Part shown: positions 8,629 through 17,331 of the stretch, piece after piece
How the letters are laid out: the number at the start of each line of letters is the position of its first letter
Position numbering within the stretch: the first letter of the stretch is position 1
Origin: Afipia felis ATCC 53690
GTDB taxonomy: Bacteria > Pseudomonadota > Alphaproteobacteria > Rhizobiales > Xanthobacteraceae
Length of the DNA stretch: 64,000 bases
Direction of reading: 5' to 3'
Assembly: GCF_000314735.2 (NCBI RefSeq)
Contig: NZ_KB375270.1
Location: 2,480,001 to 2,544,000, forward strand
Translations under genes and position numbers: made by a program
The notes under the pieces: generated by a model
Database searches by the model: none
Told to the model about the DNA's origin: nothing
What the model saw: only the letters and a program-made list of their open reading frames with translations

Positions 8629-9390
8629 TTACGCCAGCTCTCCCGCTCTGGCCTTGGTGGACACCCAGCCGCCGTCAACTTTCAACTCTGCTCCAGTGAT
8701 GTAGCTGGATTCGTCGAGCGCCAGGAAAACCGCGGCATTGGCGATGTCCTCCGCCGTTCCCCAGCGACCCATGGGCGTTTCCTTGCCCCAATCATGCTCG
8801 GCATCTGCTGCCTGGGCAGCGTTCATCGGCGAATTGATGGACCCGGGCGCAATAGCGTTGCAGGTAATTCCCATCGGACCGAGATCAATCGCCATCGCCC
8901 GCGTCATGCCAAGGAGACCTGCCTTTGCCGAAACGTAAGCAACGCGATTTGGCCGGCCGACAAAACTTGCGATCGAGGCCGTGTTGATGATTCTGCCCTT
9001 GCCTGCGCGTTTCATGAACGGCACCACGGCGCGGGAGCACAGAAATGGCCCGGTGAGGTTGGTCTGGATCATCGTATTCCAGTCGGCATCCGTATGATCC
9101 AGAAACGGCTTGGTGATACGCACACCAACGTTATTGACGAGGATGTCGATCCGGCCGAACTGGCGATCGACTTCTTCCGCCATCTTGTTCATGGAGGCCG
9201 AATTCGTCACGTCCGCCTGCAGGCTGGTGCTCTGTCCGGCGATTTCCTTTGCCGCCTCTTTGCCCTTCTGCTCGTCGATGTCGACCACGACAACATTCGC
9301 ACCTTCCGCAGCGAAGGCCTTGCACATGGCCTTGCCAATCCCGCTGGCACCACCCGTGACGATTGCCACCTTGCCTTTAAGACGCATCAT
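8629..9390 (-). CDS. SDR family NAD(P)-dependent oxidoreductase
   Basis: A 253-residue classical short-chain dehydrogenase. The cofactor motif TGGASGIG is at residues 12-19, NNVG near 87, the catalytic Ser in TASIAS and the YVSAK Tyr/Lys pair near 155. Asp in VVDIDE after strand 2 suggests NAD rather than NADP. It is the last gene of the minus-strand catabolic block that continues through quinone oxidoreductase, TauE, Rieske proteins and the Tct transporter, so it probably oxidises a hydroxyl intermediate of the same pathway. Confidence 0.9.
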   Translation of the reverse strand: MMRLKGKVAIVTGGASGIGKAMCKAFAAEGANVVVVDIDEQKGKEAAKEIAGQSTSLQADVTNSASMNKMAEEVDRQFGRIDILVNNVGVRITKPFLDHTDADWNTMIQTNLTGPFLCSRAVVPFMKRAGKGRIINTASIASFVGRPNRVAYVSAKAGLLGMTRAMAIDLGPMGITCNAIAPGSINSPMNAAQAADAEHDWGKETPMGRWGTAEDIANAAVFLALDESSYITGAELKVDGGWVSTKARAGELA

Positions 9391-9413
9391 TCCATTCCTT
9401 TTTGCATTTTGTT

Positions 9414-10406
9414 TTACTGTTCAACTTGGAGCAAAAGCTTTCCGCGCGTTTTGCCACCTTCCATGTAACGGTGAGCGGCCGATGCATCGGAGAGCGGGAA
9501 GATCGTATCGATCGTCAGGAACAGCCGCTTCTCCCTCGCCATCCCGAACAATTCGGCCGCCCGGCCACGAATCTCGTCAGCATTCGCCATGTAGTCCGCC
9601 AGATGCGGCCGCGTGAAAAACACCGACCCGGCTTCCGCAAGCGCAAGCGGTTCGATCGCATCCACAACGCCCGAACTCGCTCCGAACAGGACACAAAGTC
9701 CTCTTCGCCGAACGCATCGGATACTGTCGGCGATTGTTGTCTTGCCGACCGAGTCATAGACGACATCAACACCCTTGCCGGATGTGAGCTCCATGACTCC
9801 TTCGCGGAAATCGGTGTCGCGATAGAGAATGCAATGGTCGGCACCTCGGCTGCGAGCGATGTCAGCCTTCTCCGGCGTGCTGACAGTCGTGAACACGGTC
9901 GCACCCAGATTTTTCGCGAGTTGAATCAGAAGCTGGCCAACACCGCCTGCTCCGGCATGAATGAGGCAGCTCTGCCCACGCTGCAGGGGGAAGGCCGCGT
10001 GACTGAGGTAATGCGCCGTGCATCCCTGAAGCATGGCTGCGGCACCAAATTCGAAGGAAATGTCCTCTGGCAGCGGGACAAGCTTCCACGCAGGGACCGC
10101 AACATATTCGGCATAAGAACCGCGCGACAGACAGAAGGCGACACGCTGGCCGACTTTCAAATCCTTCACGTCTTTACCGCGAGCCTCAATCGTGCCGGAC
10201 GCCTCCATACCGATCACCATCGGCAGCGGCGTTTTATACGTATGCGAACGCGCGTAGGTTCCGTTCCGCATGTAAATATCGATGAAGTTCACACCGGCAT
10301 AGGCCACGCGGACAAGCGCCTCGCCATCTGCAGGCACCGGAGTGGCCGTATCCTGCATCTCGCAGACTTCGGGACCGCCAAACTGACTGATACTGATTGC
10401 CTTCAT
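9414..10406 (-). CDS. Quinone oxidoreductase-like zinc-independent MDR protein
   Basis: A 330-residue medium-chain reductase of the NADPH:quinone reductase group. It starts MKAISISQFGGPEV, has AGVNFIDIYMRNGTY near residue 40, the Rossmann motif AGAGGVGQLLIQLAK near 145-160 and a C-terminus HRYMEGGKTRGKLLL. No zinc ligands of alcohol dehydrogenases are present. The ATG at 10406 is chosen from family length; the frame is open far upstream but that part overlaps the TauE gene. It lies 23 bases from the SDR and 14 from tauE, consistent with an operon. The acceptor is unknown. Confidence 0.9.
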   Translation of the reverse strand: MKAISISQFGGPEVCEMQDTATPVPADGEALVRVAYAGVNFIDIYMRNGTYARSHTYKTPLPMVIGMEASGTIEARGKDVKDLKVGQRVAFCLSRGSYAEYVAVPAWKLVPLPEDISFEFGAAAMLQGCTAHYLSHAAFPLQRGQSCLIHAGAGGVGQLLIQLAKNLGATVFTTVSTPEKADIARSRGADHCILYRDTDFREGVMELTSGKGVDVVYDSVGKTTIADSIRCVRRRGLCVLFGASSGVVDAIEPLALAEAGSVFFTRPHLADYMANADEIRGRAAELFGMAREKRLFLTIDTIFPLSDASAAHRYMEGGKTRGKLLLQVEQ

Positions 10407-10420
10407 TCCATACCGCCTTC

Positions 10421-11161
10421 TCAGAGCAACGATAGCAACCCTCGAACCACAACAAGCAGACCGGCCATGGCGACACAGACTGTCGAGACGGCGCGATATC
10501 GCTTGGCATCGATTCGAACGAAGAAATGCGTGCCGACCATTTGACCCAGAAGCAGTCCCGGCACCGTGACGGCTGCGATCATCAGGCTTTCTCTGTTTAC
10601 GATGCCGTGGATGGTGCCGAACACCAGACTTGCTGTACCCAGAAGCAGGAAGATGAAAGAAAGCGTGGCGCGGCAGCGGGCGGCAGTCCATGACGATGAC
10701 AGTATGAGCAAAATGATCGGCGGCCCGGCCATCGCCACTGCGCCTTGCATCAACCCGCTGAGCGCTCCTGCCCCGACCAGTTCGTATGACTTGGGATCAC
10801 GATTGAGCTTCCGACCGAGCGCCAGCGCCACAGTCGAGAAAACAACCACACCACCTACGATCAATCGCATGACGTCGGCAGGGAGAACGCCGAGAAAGAA
10901 GACGCCTGGAATCAAAGCAGGCATTCCGCCGATCCATGCGATCGCTGCCGCGCGAAAATTCGTATCATCCCAGTCGCGCAGAACCGTCGGCAGGCCTGAG
11001 GGGATTTGAAGGAGAGTGGCAATGGGAACAGCAACCGCTGGAGGATAAACGAGAGCCAACAGCGGCGTCGCAACGATGGCAAAACCGAAGCCTGTTAGTC
11101 CGCGCACGAAGGATGCGACGGTGACAGCCAATACCGCCCCTGATACGGCCAGCCAGTCCAT
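10421..11161 (-). CDS. TauE/SafE family sulfite exporter-like permease
   Basis: A 246-residue membrane protein with seven to eight hydrophobic helices, beginning with an N-terminal repeat containing FVRGLTGFGFAIVATPLL and a second half with SGLMQGAVAMAGPPIILLIL, the characteristic inverted-repeat motifs of TauE/SafE. Members export sulfite, sulfoacetate or other organic anions. Its place inside a catabolic operon suggests export or uptake of a pathway anion, perhaps sulfite if the substrate is sulfonated. This is inferred from context only. Confidence 0.85.
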   Translation of the reverse strand: MDWLAVSGAVLAVTVASFVRGLTGFGFAIVATPLLALVYPPAVAVPIATLLQIPSGLPTVLRDWDDTNFRAAAIAWIGGMPALIPGVFFLGVLPADVMRLIVGGVVVFSTVALALGRKLNRDPKSYELVGAGALSGLMQGAVAMAGPPIILLILSSSWTAARCRATLSFIFLLLGTASLVFGTIHGIVNRESLMIAAVTVPGLLLGQMVGTHFFVRIDAKRYRAVSTVCVAMAGLLVVVRGLLSLL

Positions 11162-11212
11162 GCACCCCTGCCTTCCCTATTCCCCAGCTCTTTTGACGGA
11201 GAGCGGCACGAT

Positions 11213-11533
11213 TTATGCGCGAACGAACCATTCGCCGTTGTCATGGCGCAGCTCGAAAATTTCCAGCGGAAGCTCCGCGAGGCCAACCTCTTCGCCCGTT
11301 CGGATATCCCACTGCCAGAAATGCAGCGGGCACGTCAGGATCGTCCCCTCGACGGAACCTTCTGCAAGCGGCGTATCTTGATGAGGGCAATCGGCGCAGA
11401 CGGCGTGAATCTTTTCTTCTGCCCTGATCAGCAGGATGATCTTGCCGGTCGGCAGCGTGACTTCCCGCCGCTCACCTTCTTCCATATCTTCAAGAGGCCC
11501 CAAAGGCAGCCAGGTCTCAGCCGAAACGGTCAT
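11213..11533 (-). CDS. Rieske [2Fe-2S] ferredoxin
   Basis: A 106-residue Rieske ferredoxin. The cluster motif is complete: CPH, 16 residues, then CPLH, giving two Cys and two His ligands. The rest has the small beta-sandwich pattern of ferredoxin components of ring-hydroxylating oxygenases (VTLPTGKIILLIRAEEK; FELRHDNGEWFVRA). Its start overlaps the end of the ferredoxin reductase gene by 17 bases, so the two are translationally coupled. It should carry electrons from the reductase to a terminal oxygenase, but no such oxygenase is in the window. Confidence 0.9.
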   Translation of the reverse strand: MTVSAETWLPLGPLEDMEEGERREVTLPTGKIILLIRAEEKIHAVCADCPHQDTPLAEGSVEGTILTCPLHFWQWDIRTGEEVGLAELPLEIFELRHDNGEWFVRA

Positions 11534-12569
11534 AACGGATCTCTGTGGGGCTAATCTTGCACTGTGTGATGAGGGCGCGCATGGTCGCGTCCACCATCGG
11601 CGGCGGTCCCCCTACGAAAAACAGAGGCTTCTGCGCGCCGTCTGCCTCCACTGCGCCGCGAACATGATCGCGCGCGATCTCATGCACCGGCCCGAAGCTG
11701 AACCGAAGCAACGGGTATCGCGCTGCGATAGCTTCGGCACTCGTGACATCCGAAAAAGCCACGGTCACCTGTAATTTTCCGGGTGATTGTTCGACAAACT
11801 CCGAGAGCTCATCGAGCAAGTAACTTGCATCAGGATGGCGCAGGCCGAAGTACAGATGCGACGGATATTGCGCAAAATGATGACCGGCGAGGGCATGCCG
11901 GATGATGGCCATCATCCCCGCGATGCCTGAGCCACCAGCTATTGCAACAAACGGCCTCTGCTCGGCGGTTGTGAAAGTCGCGCGTCCAAGAGGACCAAAG
12001 ACCTCGACGCGCTCGTCGCACTGGCCTTCGAATATGCGCGATGTAAATTGGCCGTCCTGACTGCGCCGAATGAGAAGGCTCAAACGCGCCTCGTCAGGCT
12101 CGTGGCTGATCATGGAATAGGCCCGAGGCCCTTCGATGCCTGGAAGAGACAGAAGAACGAATTGCCCGGGCAGATATTTCATCGGCTCGTCAAGCAAGAC
12201 ATCGAACAGACCAACCTCCGACGTCAGCAGGCGCTTGAGCATCAGCCGACCGGTACGAATGGCGCACGGCGGCTGATAGGGCGCGAAGAACGCCGAATTC
12301 AGCTTGACCTGCAGAGCACTCGTCGCCGCTGTCTGGCACAGCAGAACCTCTCCCGAACGGCGGCAGACTCGCGCGCCAGGCGCTTGCGGCCACAAATTGC
12401 TGACCGTGCCGGTCATGACCGACGCCTTGCAGTTGCCGCAAGTCCCCGTCCCGCATTCGTGCGGCAGACCGATCCCCTTCATCAGACCGGCATGAAGAAT
12501 CCGTTGACCGGGTTCGACTGCAAAGGCAGCTCGTTCGCCTTTTCGATCAACGACCTCAACCAGCATCAT
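11517..12569 (-). CDS. Plant-type ferredoxin-FAD-NAD(P)H reductase fusion
   Basis: A 350-residue electron-transfer protein. The N-terminal domain is a plant-type [2Fe-2S] ferredoxin (CGTGTCGNC near residue 40 and a fourth Cys in LLCQTA). It is followed by an FNR-type FAD domain (RAYSM near 150) and an NAD(P) domain (GGSGIAGMMAI near 215, FFVGGPPPMVD near the end). This is the layout of phenol hydroxylase or benzoate dioxygenase reductases. I use the ATG at 12569, which overlaps the stop of the upstream Rieske gene in an ATGA arrangement; longer in-frame starts run through that gene. Confidence 0.9.
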   Translation of the reverse strand: MMLVEVVDRKGERAAFAVEPGQRILHAGLMKGIGLPHECGTGTCGNCKASVMTGTVSNLWPQAPGARVCRRSGEVLLCQTAATSALQVKLNSAFFAPYQPPCAIRTGRLMLKRLLTSEVGLFDVLLDEPMKYLPGQFVLLSLPGIEGPRAYSMISHEPDEARLSLLIRRSQDGQFTSRIFEGQCDERVEVFGPLGRATFTTAEQRPFVAIAGGSGIAGMMAIIRHALAGHHFAQYPSHLYFGLRHPDASYLLDELSEFVEQSPGKLQVTVAFSDVTSAEAIAARYPLLRFSFGPVHEIARDHVRGAVEADGAQKPLFFVGGPPPMVDATMRALITQCKISPTEIRYDRFG

Positions 12570-12931
12570 GTCGTGACCACAACCTGGTTGCCTTCGACAT
12601 GGACGTCGTAGAAGCGCAGCTTCATCGGCAGTCGTGTCTCGTCCTTGACCGTGGGCAGGCCATCGACCAGCGAAAACTCGAACCCATGCCACGGGCAGCG
12701 CAGAGTTTCGCCGTAACTACAAAACGTCATTTCGTTCACGGCATCGCTTTCGGTCGTCCCGGAAATGCAACCGAACTCGAGGTCGGCACCTTGATGAGGG
12801 CACCGGCCACCGACCGCCCGAATTTCGCCTGATGGCAACTTCGAAATGATAATCGGCGATCTTCCGATCTTGGCCGGGGTAATTTTGCCAACGTCCAATT
12901 CATCGACACTGCAGACAACATGTTTCGCCAT
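12566..12931 (-). CDS. Rieske [2Fe-2S] protein with extended cluster loop
   Basis: A 121-residue Rieske protein. The ligands are CPH and CPWH, but 32 residues separate them instead of the usual 15-17, because of an insertion holding two further Cys (FGCISG, FCSYG). The CPWHGFEFSLVDG segment is classic Rieske. It lies three bases downstream of the amidohydrolase gene and overlaps the reductase gene by four bases. The extra loop suggests a role distinct from the second Rieske ferredoxin at 11213. Confidence 0.88.
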   Translation of the reverse strand: MAKHVVCSVDELDVGKITPAKIGRSPIIISKLPSGEIRAVGGRCPHQGADLEFGCISGTTESDAVNEMTFCSYGETLRCPWHGFEFSLVDGLPTVKDETRLPMKLRFYDVHVEGNQVVVTT

Positions 12932-12934
12932 AAT

Positions 12935-14008
12935 TTATTCTGCCGCCTCGCTTGGGATCTTCTTATTGTGTCCACCGAGCTCGTAAAACTCTGCCGCATT
13001 GCGCCACAGAATTTTTTCTCGCGTGGTCGGCGGCAGTAATTTCGGAATCGCTGCGTTCGGATCGTCGAAATCGAAATGCGGATAGTCGGTGGAGAAGACG
13101 AGGATATCGTCGGTCCCCATCAGATCGATCAACTTCATCCAGTCTTCGCTGGAGATGTCCTCCGTCGGCTGCGTGGACAGCCGCAGACGCTCGCGGCAGT
13201 GCTGGCTCGGGAGCTTCTTGAGCCACGGCACCTCCACCCGGCCCTGCCTGTATTCACGATCCATTCGCCACATCACATGCGGCAACCAGCTGAACCCACC
13301 CTCGAGGATTATGAACCGGAGGTTCGGATAGGCATCGAATACCCCGTTACAGACCAGGCTGATGACCTGGGGCATCAGCGAAATCGGAATCAGGCAATGT
13401 CGTTCCATGTAGTGGAGGCCCATCCCGTAAGGGCCCTGCGCGAACGTCGTGTGATGGAATGCGACCATCAGACGATTCCGTTCCGCCGCTTCAAAGATCG
13501 GCCTGTACATCGGGTGCCCGTAAGCGATGTCGTCAACGACGGGCAACATGACCTGACGCATCTTCGGATGGGCGGCCATACGATCGATTTCGCGCGCGGC
13601 GGCTTCCGGGTCGCGGGCATTGATCTGAATGCTTCCGAGGAAGCGCTCGTCCTTCGATAGCCAGTGCTCAACGACATAATCGTTGTAGGCGGCCGCCAAG
13701 GCGGTCGCCAGACCGTACTGAAGCTTGAGCCCGGTCGGATAGAAGTAACCGGTCAGCACGGCGTGGCTGAGGTCGTACTCGTCCAGCAATTGCCGCCGCA
13801 TCAACGAATAGTCGGACACCGACGCGGAGCCATCCGCGCTGCGTACATCCGCACGGTTTCCAAGCCCCGGCGAGGTGTAAGCAAATGGCTGACTGAAACC
13901 GCGCCACGCGCCGTTCGCAATCCAGCTCTTGTAGGGTTCCGGAAGATACGGAACCAGATCCTTGATGCTGGAAAAGCTCTCGTGAACGTCGGTGTCGATG
14001 ATGCGCAT
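12935..14008 (-). CDS. Amidohydrolase family protein (ACMSD-like TIM barrel)
   Basis: A 357-residue amidohydrolase_2 member. The start [12 protein letters not shown] gives the DxH metal motif; [22 protein letters not shown] supplies the barrel His residues, and [13 protein letters not shown] near the C-terminus provides the conserved Asp. Relatives hydrolyse or decarboxylate aromatic or cyclic carboxylates. I chose the ATG at 14008; an upstream in-frame start adds 11 residues without family support. It sits between the Rieske genes and tctA, so it probably acts on the substrate imported by the transporter. Confidence 0.88.
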   Translation of the reverse strand: MRIIDTDVHESFSSIKDLVPYLPEPYKSWIANGAWRGFSQPFAYTSPGLGNRADVRSADGSASVSDYSLMRRQLLDEYDLSHAVLTGYFYPTGLKLQYGLATALAAAYNDYVVEHWLSKDERFLGSIQINARDPEAAAREIDRMAAHPKMRQVMLPVVDDIAYGHPMYRPIFEAAERNRLMVAFHHTTFAQGPYGMGLHYMERHCLIPISLMPQVISLVCNGVFDAYPNLRFIILEGGFSWLPHVMWRMDREYRQGRVEVPWLKKLPSQHCRERLRLSTQPTEDISSEDWMKLIDLMGTDDILVFSTDYPHFDFDDPNAAIPKLLPPTTREKILWRNAAEFYELGGHNKKIPSEAAE

Positions 14009-14041
14009 AGTCGTCCTCGTAGTTTCTCGAATGTGTATCAA

Positions 14042-15595
14042 TCAGTTGGGATTGGCCGCTGCAGTCGCTTCAGCCATCTGCAGGTCGGGACGCTTGTCTT
14101 TTGAAGAACGGAAAATCATTTTCTTCAGCGTCGGGAACACAAGCGACAGCAATGCAAGGAACATCAGCGTTGCACTGATTGGCGACCGGAAGAACATCGT
14201 CCAGTCGTCGTGATAAGTGATCATGCTACGCGTGAACGAGTCCTCGGCGATCGGTCCGAGAATGGAGCCGAGCACCATTGGCGCGACCGGCAGCTTGACC
14301 CGCTCCATGATCCAGGCGAGCACGCCGAAGATCACCACGACCCACAGATCGGACATGGCGTTGCGGTCGGCAAAGGCGCCGATCAGCGCGAACATGGCGA
14401 TTATCGCGATCAGGATACCCGGTGGCACCTTGAGCACCTTGATGATGAGCCGGATCCAGACGAATCCGAGCAGGCACATGCCGATCACCGACACGAACAT
14501 CGAGGCCAGAATAGTGTAGACGGTCAGAGCCGATTCCGGATTCTTCAGCATGAAGGGGCCGGGCTGCACGCCATGCAGCAGGAACGCTGCGAGGATCACC
14601 GCAGTCGCACCACTACCTGGCAAACCGAGCGTCAGCAGCGGCACCATATGACCCGCCACCGATGCAGTGGATGCGATCTGCGGGGCAACAATACCTTCTG
14701 GAATGCCGGTGCCGATCTGGCGACCCCGCTTACCGTACTGACGCTCGACGCCGTAGGACACGAAGGAAGATATCGTCGCGCCTGCACCGGGAATGAGACC
14801 GAGTAGCGTGCCGATGGTCGTGCTCCGCGCCAGGGTCGCACGCAGTCCCCACAATTCGCGCAATGACGGCAAGCTGGTCGCCGTGCTGCTGGCACCCGGC
14901 AAAGAGACGGACTTTGAGCCCTGCCCGATCTTGTCGAGAATTTCGCCAAAACCGTACATGCCGACCAGCACCATCACGAACGGCACGCCATTGATGAGCA
15001 CATCGGATCCGAAGGTGAACCGTTCCGAGCCGTAGGTGGCGTCGATGCCGACCGTGGAAACCAGCAAACCGATGCACATGCTGATCAGCGCGTTCGGGAG
15101 AGACTTACCTGCCAGCGCGACGACGGTCGTCAAGCCGAAGAAAACGGCGGCGAAATATTCCGGCGCACCGAAACTCAGAGCGATTTTGCTGAGCGGACCG
15201 GCAAGACTGACCATGACCGCCGAGGACACAAGACCTCCGGTGAGTGCAGCAACCAGCGCCCAGCCGAGCGCCTTCGCCGCATCCCCCCGCATCGTCATGC
15301 TCCAGCCGTCCCAAAGCAGCGGGACGTCCATTGGTTCACCCGGAATTTTGTAGAGGATCGCCGTGTAGCAGCCGGCATAAGTACCGGACATGTAGATAGC
15401 AGTGAGCAGAATGATCGAGGTCTCGAGGCTCATCGAATAGGTAAAGGGCAGTGCGAGCACGACACCCATGACAAGGCCAAGACCGGGCAGCACGGACACG
15501 GCCATGCCGACGCACAGGCCGATCACCAGCGCAACCATGTCCTGCCATTTGAAGACTTCGGCAAAGCCGGCAATCAGAAGATGAAAGGTATCCAT
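14042..15595 (-). CDS. Tripartite tricarboxylate transporter, large permease TctA
   Basis: A 517-residue polytopic membrane protein with the DUF112/TctA pattern, including ALPFTYSMSLETSIILLTAIYMSGTYAG (shown in part), GATISSFVSYGVER and GLPGSGATAVILAA. It forms the membrane channel of a secondary importer of organic acids together with TctB and the periplasmic TctC. The three genes lie in order tctC-tctB-tctA, followed by the amidohydrolase, suggesting dedicated import of the catabolic substrate. The C-terminal tail is soluble and basic. Confidence 0.93.
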   Translation of the reverse strand: MDTFHLLIAGFAEVFKWQDMVALVIGLCVGMAVSVLPGLGLVMGVVLALPFTYSMSLETSIILLTAIYMSGTYAGCYTAILYKIPGEPMDVPLLWDGWSMTMRGDAAKALGWALVAALTGGLVSSAVMVSLAGPLSKIALSFGAPEYFAAVFFGLTTVVALAGKSLPNALISMCIGLLVSTVGIDATYGSERFTFGSDVLINGVPFVMVLVGMYGFGEILDKIGQGSKSVSLPGASSTATSLPSLRELWGLRATLARSTTIGTLLGLIPGAGATISSFVSYGVERQYGKRGRQIGTGIPEGIVAPQIASTASVAGHMVPLLTLGLPGSGATAVILAAFLLHGVQPGPFMLKNPESALTVYTILASMFVSVIGMCLLGFVWIRLIIKVLKVPPGILIAIIAMFALIGAFADRNAMSDLWVVVIFGVLAWIMERVKLPVAPMVLGSILGPIAEDSFTRSMITYHDDWTMFFRSPISATLMFLALLSLVFPTLKKMIFRSSKDKRPDLQMAEATAAANPN

Positions 15596-15605
15596 TCCAT
15601 TGCCC

Positions 15606-16214
15606 TCAGTTAGCGCCGACGAGTTTCATGACAATCAGGGATATCTGGGCAAACGGCCCCTCCCCGAGCGGCAGGGCGACATAGATCAGCTTCATGAAGA
15701 AGAATGAGAACCCAAAGCTGATGGCCAGCGACAGCAGACCGAGGAAGACCGGTCTGCGAACCCCGCCGATCCACATCACTGCGGCGACGTACAGGACCGT
15801 CGCGACGAAGAACCCGACAAGGTCGAACAGCAGCAGATAGGCGACAGTGGCGGCGGTCGCGGCGGCAACCAGCATCGGATGGGCTTCCATTCGTTGCGAG
15901 AAGCCCTCGTCGTCCATCTCGTTCGCAGCGTCCGCAACAGGACGCGGCCTGACCCAAACGACGATCCGGCGCAGAATCTCGAATGCGGAGACGGCGATCA
16001 GCAAAGCGATGATGATCTTGGGCCACCGCTCCGGCCCCATCTGGCCGGGAACTTCGGCATAAGAAATCTCAGATGCGACGCGATAAAGAAAGATCGCGAC
16101 GGCGACGATGAGAACGTAGGGCCCGAGTTCACGGAGCCATTTCAGCGGAGACATAGGAGCGCCGGACTCGGCGCCCCCATCCATTGGTTTGCTGGACATC
16201 GTATCACCAGACAT
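15606..16214 (-). CDS. Tripartite tricarboxylate transporter, small permease TctB
   Basis: A 202-residue protein with four predicted helices, about residues 30-48, 60-80, 110-150 and 165-190, typical of TctB. The motif GQMGPERWPKIIIALLI and the final FVATVLYVAAVMWIGG helix fit the family. The ATG at 16214 is chosen because tctC ends at 16228; an upstream in-frame start would overlap it. Ten bases separate it from tctA. Confidence 0.85.
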   Translation of the reverse strand: MSGDTMSSKPMDGGAESGAPMSPLKWLRELGPYVLIVAVAIFLYRVASEISYAEVPGQMGPERWPKIIIALLIAVSAFEILRRIVVWVRPRPVADAANEMDDEGFSQRMEAHPMLVAAATAATVAYLLLFDLVGFFVATVLYVAAVMWIGGVRRPVFLGLLSLAISFGFSFFFMKLIYVALPLGEGPFAQISLIVMKLVGAN

Positions 16215-16227
16215 GGCTGCAACGCGA

Positions 16228-17193
16228 TTACTTGGCGGCCGCAGTGGCGGCGTTGGACTGCGAAAGCGCACTCGCCTCGCTCAACCAGTCCGTCATGAAC
16301 TTCACGCTGTTCTCGGAGCCGACGAAGCTGTCGGCTTCGGCGTACTGCAGCTTGAGGTAGTCGCGATACTCTTTGGCCTGTGCGACCTTGGCCAGCGCAG
16401 TCGACAAGGTCTTCACGATCGCCGGATCGGTGCCGGAACGAACGATGACGACGCGGAACTGCGGAAGGAAGACGTTGTAGCCAAGCTTGCCCGAGTAAGC
16501 GACGTTCTCGAAGCCTTCGACCGGCTTCTTGCTGAAGAACAGCACCGGCTTGATCTGCTTGCCGTCGATGAAGCTGCGAATGTCACCGGCCTGTTCGTAG
16601 AGAAGATCGCTCTGGCCACCGACCACCGACGCATAGCGCATGCCCGGCTCGGCGAAGCCGACGCTCTGGAATTTCATGCCCTTGTTCTTGAAGTAGTTGA
16701 CCGACATGTCGTCCGGGCTGCCATAGCCCGTCACCGCCATGCGCATTTCCTTGTCCTTGACCGCCTTTTGCACGTCGTCCCAGGTCTGCAGCGGCCCGGT
16801 CGCGTTCGAGAAGAACCCCGACGGCTGCTGGATCATGACCGCGATCGGCGTGATCTGCTCAAGTTTGAAGCGAGAGTTCTTCGCAGCGAACAGCGCGAAC
16901 GTATCGCCCGTCATGACTTCGATGGTGTAGCCATCCGCTGGTGAGGTCACGAGCTTGGTCAGGCCGGTCTGCCCGGTCGCGCCCGGCATGTTCACCACCG
17001 GCACCGACGTCTTCAGTTCGGGCTCAACCAACTTGCTGATGATCCGCGCCACCTGATCGGCGCCGCCGCCCGGTCCCCAAGGCACAATGAAGGTGATCGG
17101 ACGGGATGGATAATCGGCTGCAACCGATGCAGCCGGTGAAATAGCCACGGCACCGGCCAGGCCCGCAGCGAAAGCCAAGAAAAGACCCCTCAT
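16228..17193 (-). CDS. Bug-family periplasmic solute receptor TctC
   Basis: A 321-residue extracytoplasmic binding protein. A Sec signal (MRGLFLAFAAGLAGAVAIS, cleavage near ASVAA-DYP) precedes the Bug signature YPSRPITFIVPWGPGGGADQVAR and NMPGATGQTGL. Bug proteins bind carboxylates through two water molecules, so a mono- or dicarboxylate ligand is expected. An AGGGAG ribosome-binding site precedes the ATG at 17193. It heads the minus-strand catabolic operon and is divergent from the enolase-superfamily gene across a regulatory region. Confidence 0.92.
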   Translation of the reverse strand: MRGLFLAFAAGLAGAVAISPAASVAADYPSRPITFIVPWGPGGGADQVARIISKLVEPELKTSVPVVNMPGATGQTGLTKLVTSPADGYTIEVMTGDTFALFAAKNSRFKLEQITPIAVMIQQPSGFFSNATGPLQTWDDVQKAVKDKEMRMAVTGYGSPDDMSVNYFKNKGMKFQSVGFAEPGMRYASVVGGQSDLLYEQAGDIRSFIDGKQIKPVLFFSKKPVEGFENVAYSGKLGYNVFLPQFRVVIVRSGTDPAIVKTLSTALAKVAQAKEYRDYLKLQYAEADSFVGSENSVKFMTDWLSEASALSQSNAATAAAK

Positions 17194-17261
17194 TAGCTTA
17201 CTCCCTGATTTATTTGGATTTTTTGGAAGAACGTTTTGCTTCTTTTGATTTGGATCAAAAC

Positions 17262-17323
17262 TTGACAGCAAATCTCCCGGGAGTCTACAAAAAAATGGTA
17301 CATTTTATGTAAGAAAATGGAAC
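17262..17323 (+). promoter_or_regulatory. Divergent control region: promoter and candidate IclR operator
   Basis: TTGACA (17262-17267) and TACAAA (17286-17291) with an 18-base spacer form a plausible promoter for the + strand gene at 17332. A CTCCCGGGAG palindrome lies at 17274-17283. Two direct repeats, AAAATGGTAC (17292) and AAAATGGAAC (17314), are 22 bases apart, two helical turns, a fitting binding site for the nearby IclR regulator. Binding is inferred. Confidence 0.45.
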
Positions 17324-17331
17324 GATAATTC